Origin: Desulfobacteraceae bacterium
GTDB lineage: Bacteria; Desulfobacterota; Desulfobacteria; Desulfobacterales; Desulfobacteraceae
DNA: 9,712 nt
Direction: 5' to 3'
Assembly: GCA_003354055.1 (NCBI GenBank)
Contig: PIVQ01000233.1
Location: 1 to 9,712, forward strand
Under the pieces are notes generated by a model. It was not told the DNA's origin. It saw only the letters and a program-made list of their open reading frames with translations, and made no database searches. Below are positions 5,402 through 9,712 of this stretch, in pieces. Position numbers and translations under genes: made by a program. How positions within the stretch are numbered: the first letter of the stretch is position 1; every line of letters starts with the position of its first letter.

Positions 5402-5665
5402 ATGACAACTCAGACAGCAAGAACAACGATCTTGACGACACCGGATTTTAAAGTGTGGCTTTCTCAAGAAGCCCAAAAAGAAGGTATTAGCGTATCAGAG
5501 TTAGTGCGTCAAAGATGCCAAGCCAAACCAAGCAAAGATGAAGCTTTATTGGCTATCCTAGTGGCAGAGGTTCGAGAAGCGACCATAAAAGCAAAAGTAT
5601 CATTAACCAAGGGTTTGAATGATGCAGAATCCGTTTTAGCAGAATTAAGGAGCGTTAAACAATGA
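5402..5665 (+). CDS. ribbon-helix-helix-type transcriptional regulator, module 1
   Basis: 87 residues from ATG 5402, chosen for AAGGCGG at 5390-5396; an in-frame ATG at 5348 lies inside the promoter. Residues 7-40 fit an RHH fold: β-strand RTTILTTPDF, helix FKVWLSQEAQKEG, turn ISVSELVRQRC. The rest (residues 44-85) is a long helix of coiled-coil character. RHH proteins bind operator DNA as dimers and commonly autoregulate toxin-antitoxin or plasmid-maintenance operons. It overlaps the next gene by 4 nt (ATGA), so the two are translationally coupled. The gene at 7414 is a divergent paralog with the same two-part layout (compare EALLAILVAEVREA with KELLALAHSKVKEA). Confidence 0.7.
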   Translation: MTTQTARTTILTTPDFKVWLSQEAQKEGISVSELVRQRCQAKPSKDEALLAILVAEVREATIKAKVSLTKGLNDAESVLAELRSVKQ

Positions 5666-5859
5666 GTGTGGTTAAAGATGCCGTTGCAGCCATGAAGGAG
5701 GTTTTAATTCTGTCTGAAAAAATTGACCAGGCCGGTAAAACCTTAACCGAAGTTTCAAAAGAACTCCGGGATCACGATAGGCGTATTGTTAGGTTAGAAA
5801 CATATGTTGAAATTGGACAGAATCAGCAACAACAGTTGCCAGGAAATGCACCAAAATAG
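5662..5859 (+). CDS. small coiled-coil protein, partner gene of RHH module 1
   Basis: 65 residues, highly charged and helical, heptad-like throughout (VVKDAVAAMKEVLILSEKIDQA…LTEVSKELRDHDRRIVRLET). The tail RIVRLETYVEIGQNQQQQLPGN is nearly repeated in the protein at 7696 (RVVRLETFVEIGERQQKQLSGN), so this tail is the conserved feature. RBS AAGGAG (5647-5652) lies inside the upstream gene. It ends GNAPK-TAG within a junction repeat, so the module has been joined to the array on its 3′ side. Function unknown; a partner of the RHH protein or a toxin/antitoxin-like component is possible. Confidence 0.7.
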   Translation: MSVVKDAVAAMKEVLILSEKIDQAGKTLTEVSKELRDHDRRIVRLETYVEIGQNQQQQLPGNAPK

Positions 5860-5864
5860 GGGAT
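5847..5864 (+). repeat. junction repeat copy, 15/18
   Basis: TGCACCAAAATAGGGGAT. TAG at 5857-5859 is the upstream stop; RBS for ATG 5871. It ties the RHH module to the next array gene. Confidence 0.88.
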
Positions 5865-5870
5865 AGGGAA

Positions 5871-6161
5871 ATGATTTTAGTTATTTTTGAATACCAAGGT
5901 GATCCCGTTGAAATTAGGCTTAAATATTCTGATAACCGAGATCAGTTTATCGTTTATGCAAGGTATTCCCCCCATGGTGGTCATGTGAATGGCTACAGTT
6001 ATGTTCTTGATAATGTATTTGAATTGAGCTTAAAAGATGCCGCCAAACTTGATGTTATTCAGCATTTAGCAGAAGCGGCTAAACAGCATGTTTTAGATGG
6101 CTCTTGGGAAAAATACGAAAAGGCTGTTGAAGAACTTAAAGCCAAGAATGAACCAAAATAG
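5871..6161 (+). CDS. small soluble αβ protein, unknown
   Basis: 96 residues, no TM segment. N-terminal β-strands (MILVIFEYQGDPVEIRLKYSDNRD, then QFIVYARYSPHGG) followed by helices (SLKDAAKLDVIQHLAEAAKQHVLDGSWEKYEKAVEELKAKN). I do not recognise a family. The start follows a junction-repeat RBS by 7 nt. The C-terminus KNEPK-TAG is read from the next junction repeat. The gene sits between module 1 and the HAD gene. Confidence 0.7.
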   Translation: MILVIFEYQGDPVEIRLKYSDNRDQFIVYARYSPHGGHVNGYSYVLDNVFELSLKDAAKLDVIQHLAEAAKQHVLDGSWEKYEKAVEELKAKNEPK

Positions 6162-6166
6162 GGGAG
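6149..6166 (+). repeat. junction repeat copy, 15/18
   Basis: TGAACCAAAATAGGGGAG. TAG 6159-6161 is the upstream stop. About 50 nt of noncoding DNA separate it from the HAD gene, so its RBS half is probably not used. Confidence 0.88.
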
Positions 6167-6219
6167 ACTTGGCCCCGGTTTAGATAACTGTTCAATTTTT
6201 ATCAAGGAATAAATGAAAA

Positions 6220-6912
6220 GTGATAATGAATACGGTTCTTTTTGATTTTGACGGGGTAATTGCAGATTCCCTGGATTATGCCTTCAACTGGTTCGGCTAT
6301 GCTGCAGACAAGTTTGGGGTGGATCTGCCTTTTGAGGATCTGGAAGGCTTCAGAGATTCCTTTATCGAGCCTTTCCCCGAATTCTATAAATGGCTGGGGT
6401 TTAACTGGGAAGATAACAGAGAGGCGATCTATGACGCCTATATAGATTATCATACCGCCAATCCGGTGGGCCTGGTCGACGGCATTGAGGTGGTGATTTC
6501 GGAGTTAGGCCGGAAGCCAGGAGTTAAGCTGGGGATTGTTTCATCCAATGACCAGCAGGTTTTGGAAGACAACCTCGCCCATCACGGTCTTGCCGGTGAT
6601 TTCGATGTGGTGATCGGCGTCAATAAAGATCTTTCCATTCCATTGAAGCCAAATCCTACGTCTCTGCTCATGGCCCTCTCCCAACTCGGGTCGTCCCCTT
6701 CTGAATCCGTCTACATCGGAGACCAGCCCAGTGACATTCTCACGGCTCAGAATGCGGGAAAAAAAGCTCGAAACGGATCTCTGCGCACCATCGGCGTCAC
6801 CACAGGGTTTGCCACCCGTTCCCGACTAGAAGACGCCTCTCCGAGACCGGATCACATTGTTGACCACCCCATTGAGATTCTAACGGCATTGAAACAGAAT
6901 AGGGGATATTAG
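6220..6912 (+). CDS. HAD-superfamily hydrolase, phosphoglycolate-phosphatase-like
   Basis: 230 residues from GTG 6220 (AAGGAA 10 nt upstream) or 228 from ATG 6226. All four HAD motifs are visible: DFDG nucleophile motif (D9, D11), VSSND (S108-S109), the lysine in LKPNP (K143), and GDQPSD (D168, D172). A helical C1-type cap lies between motifs I and II (residues 17-85). Such enzymes hydrolyse small phosphate esters in the cytoplasm (phosphoglycolate, sugar or nucleoside phosphates); the substrate cannot be read from sequence. It is clearly more GC-rich than the array genes around it. Its end is unusual: the natural C-terminus (HPIEILTAL) runs into a junction repeat in another phase, adding KQNRGY before TAG 6910-6912. 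Confidence 0.9.
   Translation: MIMNTVLFDFDGVIADSLDYAFNWFGYAADKFGVDLPFEDLEGFRDSFIEPFPEFYKWLGFNWEDNREAIYDAYIDYHTANPVGLVDGIEVVISELGRKPGVKLGIVSSNDQQVLEDNLAHHGLAGDFDVVIGVNKDLSIPLKPNPTSLLMALSQLGSSPSESVYIGDQPSDILTAQNAGKKARNGSLRTIGVTTGFATRSRLEDASPRPDHIVDHPIEILTALKQNRGY
6890..6907 (+). repeat. junction repeat copy, 18/18, translated in another frame
   Basis: TGAAACAGAATAGGGGAT. The HAD frame reads it as LKQNRG without stopping. RBS 7-8 nt before ATG 6914. Confidence 0.92.
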
Positions 6913-6913
6913 A

Positions 6914-7084
6914 ATGAAAAAATTAGTAATTATATTGCTGATAGTTATTGGCGCTATAAAGTTTGTTGAACCTGTAAATAATTGGGCACGAGGCCATCTT
7001 CCTGAAGAAATTCTGGAGATAATTGGTGAGAAACCAAAGAATTTATTAGAAAAAGTAGGTGACCTTGTTATTCCTAAATCTTAG
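6914..7084 (+). CDS. 56-residue protein with N-terminal membrane anchor
   Basis: Encodes MKKLVIILLIVIGAIKFVEP… to …VIPKS, 56 residues. Residues 3-18 form a strongly hydrophobic helix after two lysines, fitting a signal anchor. The rest (NNWARGHLPEEILEIIGEKPKNLLEKVGDLV) is amphipathic-helical and probably periplasmic or membrane-associated. The start is supported by the junction-repeat RBS AGGGGAT 7 nt upstream. It is the last array gene, and no repeat follows its TAG (7082-7084). The family is not recognised. Coding potential is supported by its position, RBS and sensible hydrophobic pattern. Confidence 0.65.
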   Translation: MKKLVIILLIVIGAIKFVEPVNNWARGHLPEEILEIIGEKPKNLLEKVGDLVIPKS

Positions 7085-7127
7085 CCATAATCTTCATTAT
7101 ATTCTGTTATAACAACAACGGTTGGTG

Positions 7128-7318
7128 AACCGGGTAGGTCCGGGTGGGATGTCCGAGCCATTAGATTGCAATTTTTTAGCTGTTCTTAATGAAGCGTAGT
7201 CAAAAGCCGTGTTGTTTGAGAACCCACTGGATCGCAGTTTCACGGCTTTTTACGGAGCGAATTTAGAACAGCTTAAAATTGTTCGATCAGGCCGGACGTC
7301 TCAGCCGGACCGGCGGTT
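7128..7318. repeat. 191-bp long imperfect inverted repeat
   Basis: Three nested pairings share one axis. The outer arm 7128-7159 (AACCGGG…GTCCGAGCC) pairs with 7290-7318, with GGTCCGG-TG-GA-GTCCG matching apart from single mismatches. The middle arm CAATTTTTTAGCTGTTCT (7169-7186) pairs with 7265-7281, including a perfect 9-bp AGCTGTTCT/AGAACAGCT. The inner arm AAAAGCCGTG (7202-7211) pairs with CACGGCTTTT (7241-7250). The loop is 29 nt. No gene is visible in 7085-7353. It could be a folded recombination site, a MITE-like element without an obvious target duplication, or a structured RNA or terminator (inner stem plus T-run). Confidence 0.8.
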
Positions 7319-7353
7319 AATATGCCGAATGCCTGTGACAAATAAAACATAAC

Positions 7354-7381
7354 TTGTGTATGATATGTGTATGTGTATAAT
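7354..7381 (+). promoter_or_regulatory. σ70-like promoter of the second RHH module, with direct repeats
   Basis: TTGTGT (7354-7359), 16-nt spacer, TATAAT (7376-7381), the same spacing as the promoter of module 1. GTGTAT occurs at 7356-7361, 7367-7372 and 7373-7378, with GGGTAT at 7384-7389. Such short direct repeats over a promoter suit binding of RHH dimers in tandem. Confidence 0.55.
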
Positions 7382-7413
7382 ATGGGTATATATTGTGAGA
7401 TAGGAGACAAATT

Positions 7414-7695
7414 ATGCAGACACAGTCAGAATCCTTAGTAAGAAAACAGTTTTTCATTTCCCCTGAAAATGTGGATAAACTTGAGAAGTTGACCTCAAAA
7501 ATGAAGGGGGTTTCTGCTGCAAAAATAGTAAGGGACGCTATTGATGCTTATGATCCAGATGGTAACCAGACCGAAGAAAAAGAGTTACTTGCCCTGGCTC
7601 ATTCAAAGGTTAAAGAGGCTTTGGAAGCCACCGAACGAGCAAACCAAAAGATGGATGATTGTCTGAACACTCTTTCAAAACGGGAGGGGTCTTAA
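7414..7695 (+). CDS. ribbon-helix-helix-type transcriptional regulator, module 2
   Basis: 93 residues. RBS AGGAG (7402-7406) lies 7 nt before ATG. Residues 9-44 fit RHH: β-strand VRKQFFISPE, helix NVDKLEKLTSKMKG, turn VSAAKIVRDAIDAY. A long C-terminal helix (EEKELLALAHSKVKEALEATERANQKMDDCLNTL) follows, as in its paralog at 5402, although sequence identity is modest. Probably a DNA-binding dimer that represses its own promoter. The stop TAA abuts the ATG of the next gene. The operon lies outside the junction-repeat array and uses an ordinary Shine-Dalgarno. Confidence 0.7.
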   Translation: MQTQSESLVRKQFFISPENVDKLEKLTSKMKGVSAAKIVRDAIDAYDPDGNQTEEKELLALAHSKVKEALEATERANQKMDDCLNTLSKREGS

Positions 7696-7881
7696 ATGCC
7701 CGGCCTGGCTGAATTATTGATGGATATCATTAAATTGACGGATTCTGTAAAAACTCTGGATGCCAAAACTGAAAAATTGTCTGAACGGACCATCGATATA
7801 GATAAAAGGGTGGTCCGGCTGGAAACCTTTGTCGAAATAGGAGAGAGACAGCAAAAACAATTATCAGGGAACAAGGAGTAG
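7696..7881 (+). CDS. small coiled-coil protein, partner gene of RHH module 2
   Basis: 61 residues, helical and charged with regular hydrophobic spacing (LAELLMDIIKLTDSVKTLDAKTEKLSERTIDIDK). The C-terminal RVVRLETFVEIGERQQKQLSGN matches the protein at 5662, while the N-terminal halves differ. RBS GGGAGGGG (7682-7689) lies in the end of the upstream gene; the start codon follows the upstream stop directly. The terminal GGGAACAAGGAGTAGGGAG faintly recalls the junction repeat but is too diverged to count. Function unknown; probable partner of the RHH protein. Confidence 0.7.
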   Translation: MPGLAELLMDIIKLTDSVKTLDAKTEKLSERTIDIDKRVVRLETFVEIGERQQKQLSGNKE

Positions 7882-7889
7882 GGAGTCTG

Positions 7890-7917
7890 TTGCAGGAAAT
7901 ATTAAACTGTGTATACC
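7890..7917 (+). promoter_or_regulatory. possible promoter of the solute-binding/sensor operon
   Basis: TTGCAG (7890-7895), 16-nt spacer, TATACC (7912-7917), 48 nt before the SBP gene. A weak 5-bp hairpin (ACCCT 7915-7919 / AGGGT 7925-7929) overlaps it. Only moderate matches to consensus. Confidence 0.35.
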
Positions 7918-7964
7918 CTGTTAAAGGGTTTGTAACGAATTTTCATCTATAGTAAGGTATTTCA

Positions 7965-8744
7965 ATGATGAAAAATGCAATCATTATCGTAACCATCTTT
8001 CTTTGTCTGGTTAACACTGCTGGTGCAAAAGAGAAAATTCGAATCACTAATGGAGAATGGGCGCCTTATCTGTCGGAACACCTGCCGAAGAACGGGCTGG
8101 CCTCTGATATTGTCAGAGCCGCTTTTGCTGCCGTTGGCATTGATGTTACATATGGCTTTTTCCCCTGGAAGAGGTCTTTTAAACTTGCCAGGGAAGGTAA
8201 GTGGAACGGCAGTGTGGTATGGGTGCATACCCCTGAACGTGCCAGGGACTTTTTATACAGTGATACCGTTATCTCGGACCATGAATATCTTTTTCACCTA
8301 AAGGACCTTAAACTGAAGTGGAAAACGGTGGAAGATCTTAAGGGGCTTAAGATCGGTGGAACCCTTCATACGGTGTATCCGGTATTTGAATCTGCCGAAG
8401 GTCGGGGAATACTTTCCATTGAGCAGACAGGTACCTACGAAAACCTTTATCGCAGGTTGCTGAAAAAGAGAATTGATGCCATTCCCCAGGTGTCTGCTGT
8501 CGGCGAATACCTGATCAGAACCACCCTGACCGAATCCGAACAATCAAAAATAACCGTTTCCCCTACCATTATTCAGACACGGGAATATGCCTTGATTCTT
8601 TCCAAAAATGTTCCGGAAAATGCATCGCTGTTACAGAGGTTTAACCGCGGACTTTCCATGCTTCGGGACAGTGGGGAATATCAGAAGATGCTGGATGCTT
8701 TAAAAAACGGTGAGTATGATCCAGCAATCCTTGGAGGTGAATGA
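7965..8744 (+). CDS. periplasmic solute-binding protein, SBP_bac_3 type
   Basis: 259 residues with a clear signal peptide (MMKNAIIIVTIFLCLVNTAGA, likely cleaved after A21 before KEKIRITNG). The mature protein has the family 3 pattern: EWAPYLSEHLPKNGLASDIVRAAFAAVGIDVTYGFFPWKRSFKLAREGKWNGSV, then the DLKGLKIGG lobe-crossing segment, then ENLYRRLLKKRIDAIPQV and a C-terminal FNRGLSMLRDSGEYQKMLD helix. Such proteins bind amino acids or similar small ligands in the periplasm. No ABC permease or ATPase follows; instead its gene overlaps by 4 nt (ATGA) with a membrane sensor, suggesting it is a signalling receptor component. Lengths are normal for the family. ATG 7968 is an alternative start. Confidence 0.88.
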   Translation: MMKNAIIIVTIFLCLVNTAGAKEKIRITNGEWAPYLSEHLPKNGLASDIVRAAFAAVGIDVTYGFFPWKRSFKLAREGKWNGSVVWVHTPERARDFLYSDTVISDHEYLFHLKDLKLKWKTVEDLKGLKIGGTLHTVYPVFESAEGRGILSIEQTGTYENLYRRLLKKRIDAIPQVSAVGEYLIRTTLTESEQSKITVSPTIIQTREYALILSKNVPENASLLQRFNRGLSMLRDSGEYQKMLDALKNGEYDPAILGGE

Positions 8745-9712
8745 CACACCGGGTTTCCTTTTTAAACAAAGGGTGGAAAGGCCCTTTGGCGGTCAGGCAA
8801 CTGACCTTTATCCTTGTGTTCAGTTCTCTGATCACTTTAATCTCTGCCGGTACCCAGATCTTTATCGAATACCGGGCAGATCTTGATGAGGTCCGTCTCC
8901 AACTCGATCAGATCGGTCATGGGTATCTTGAGAGCCTGACCTCCAGTTTATGGAAACTGGATGACGGGCAGATCCTGGTCCAACTTAAGGATGCCCTCAG
9001 CCACCGCGATATTGAATATCTGGAAATCCGGGAGGATTCAGAAATAATCTTTGCCACAGGCCACCTTCCTGATAGCGATTCTGTCATCACCCTGGAATTT
9101 GATATGCTCTTTATCGATAGTGGGGTGGAAAAGAACATAGGTACCCTTAAAGCTGTGGCCAGCCTTGCAGGGACCTATGACCGGATGTTCAAACGGATTT
9201 TGATTATTGTTATTACCCAGGCTATTAAAACCTTTTTAGTTTCCTTTTTTATTCTCTTTATTATTTACAGGTTTGTAATTCGACACCTGATTGATCTAGG
9301 GCGGTATTCAAAGCAGCTGGACATTCGTACCGCTGAAAATGATATGTTTGTATTAAGGAGGTCCTCTCGATTCAGCTCCGGTGATGATGAACTGGATGAT
9401 CTGGTAACTGCCGTCAATAAGATGCAATCAAGGGCGCTTCAGGATATCCGTGATATAAAGGAAAAGGAAGAACGGTACCGCCAGACCATTGAAAGCTCCA
9501 TTGACGGATTCTGGGTCATGGATGCCAAGGGCTATCTTCTGGAGGTTAACCAGGCCTATTGCGACATGACCGGATTTGACCGTGAACAGCTTCTGACCAT
9601 GTCGATTACTGAACTTCAGGATCAAACCGGCTCGCAAATAATTAAATGGCTGAAAAAAATATCAGAGGTCGGCCATGACAGATTTGAAACCCGTCATTGG
9701 TGTAAAAACGGG
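8741..9712 (+). CDS. membrane-bound PAS sensor (histidine kinase or diguanylate cyclase), cut by the window edge
   Basis: 324 codons are visible and the frame is open to the right end. TM1 is about residues 21-41, a periplasmic domain spans about 42-150 (YRADLDEVRLQLDQIGHGYLESLTSSLWKLDDGQI…), TM2 is about 152-178, and a HAMP-like linker (RHLIDLGRYSKQLD…DDELDDLVTAVNKMQSRALQDI) leads to a coiled helix and a PAS domain from residue 246 (YRQTIESSIDGFWVMDAKGYLLEVNQAYCDMTGFD). The output domain lies outside, so kinase or GGDEF cannot be decided. The start ATG overlaps the SBP stop; GGAGG lies 3 nt upstream, a short spacing. The pairing suggests ligand-loaded SBP is read by the sensor’s periplasmic domain. 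Confidence 0.88.
   Translation, partial: MTHRVSFLNKGWKGPLAVRQLTFILVFSSLITLISAGTQIFIEYRADLDEVRLQLDQIGHGYLESLTSSLWKLDDGQILVQLKDALSHRDIEYLEIREDSEIIFATGHLPDSDSVITLEFDMLFIDSGVEKNIGTLKAVASLAGTYDRMFKRILIIVITQAIKTFLVSFFILFIIYRFVIRHLIDLGRYSKQLDIRTAENDMFVLRRSSRFSSGDDELDDLVTAVNKMQSRALQDIRDIKEKEERYRQTIESSIDGFWVMDAKGYLLEVNQAYCDMTGFDREQLLTMSITELQDQTGSQIIKWLKKISEVGHDRFETRHWCKNG

Noticed and set aside
636..6907. Classical integron array with attC sites
   Set aside because: The junctions are only ~18 nt, lack GTTRRRY/RYYYAAC core sites and foldable arms, and no integrase gene is in the window.
636..6907. CRISPR array
   Set aside because: The repeats are short and irregularly spaced (21 to ~850 nt) and the intervals are open reading frames.
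636..6914. CsrA-binding site role for ATAGGGGAT
   Set aside because: It has the GGA core over the RBS but an extra G and no hairpin presentation; the conserved TGAAACAGAA half is unexplained by CsrA.
7120..7160. SRP RNA-like phrase (GGTGAACC…AGGTCCGG)
   Set aside because: The GGAA tetraloop and the following AAGCAGC of SRP domain IV are absent, and the arm pairs with 7290-7318 instead.
7128..7318. 6S RNA
   Set aside because: Similar length and rod shape, but there is a 29-nt terminal loop, and no conserved 6S central bubble sequence that I can recognise.
7869..7886. Further junction repeat at the end of the second coiled-coil gene
   Set aside because: GAACAAGGAGTAGGGAG keeps only the TAGGG part convincingly; the similarity may come from a stop codon next to purine-rich DNA.

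Overview
The window reads as part of the chromosome of a Gram-negative bacterium, most likely Desulfobacterota/Deltaproteobacteria. I infer this from gene style: a periplasmic solute-binding protein fused operonically to a PAS sensor, moderate GC, and small hypothetical families that I associate with Desulfobacterales. No rRNA or marker gene confirms it. All supported genes lie on the + strand.

Positions 120-7084 hold a dense co-directional array of about sixteen small, mutually unrelated genes: one- or two-pass membrane proteins, two HEPN-like proteins, CxxC zinc-ribbon proteins, a treble-clef/HNH-like protein, a HAD phosphatase and several orphans. The most striking feature is a short sequence, consensus TGAAACAGAATAGGGGAT, at nearly every gene-gene junction. 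I count thirteen junctions with a recognisable copy, plus two extra tandem copies and two decayed ones. It usually carries the stop of the upstream gene (TGA or TAG) and the Shine-Dalgarno (AGGGGA) of the downstream gene, 4-8 nt before its ATG. It occurs in several different reading phases relative to the upstream gene, so it is conserved as DNA or RNA and not as protein. The layout recalls an integron cassette array, but I see no attC sites and no integrase. I propose an array of gene cassettes bounded by a compact stop/RBS repeat as the candidate undescribed system. Two members are broken: a nonsense codon at 1057 and a frameshift near 2350. Another junction repeat (3897-3914) has lost one base, which appears to have run one gene into the next.

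Two paralogous two-gene modules interrupt or flank this array (5402-5859 and 7414-7881). Each encodes a ribbon-helix-helix-type DNA-binding protein followed by a 61-65-residue coiled-coil protein ending in a conserved RLETxVEIG..QQ.QL.GN tail. Each has its own promoter-like sequence with operator-like repeats and ordinary Shine-Dalgarno sequences. They could be autoregulated, toxin-antitoxin-like or stabilising modules, but their function is unknown. Between the array and the second module lies a 191-bp imperfect inverted repeat (7128-7318) of unknown role.

From 7965 the window changes to ordinary chromosomal signalling genes: an exported SBP_bac_3-type solute-binding protein overlapping by 4 nt with a membrane sensor (two TM segments, HAMP-like linker, PAS domain) that runs off the right edge.
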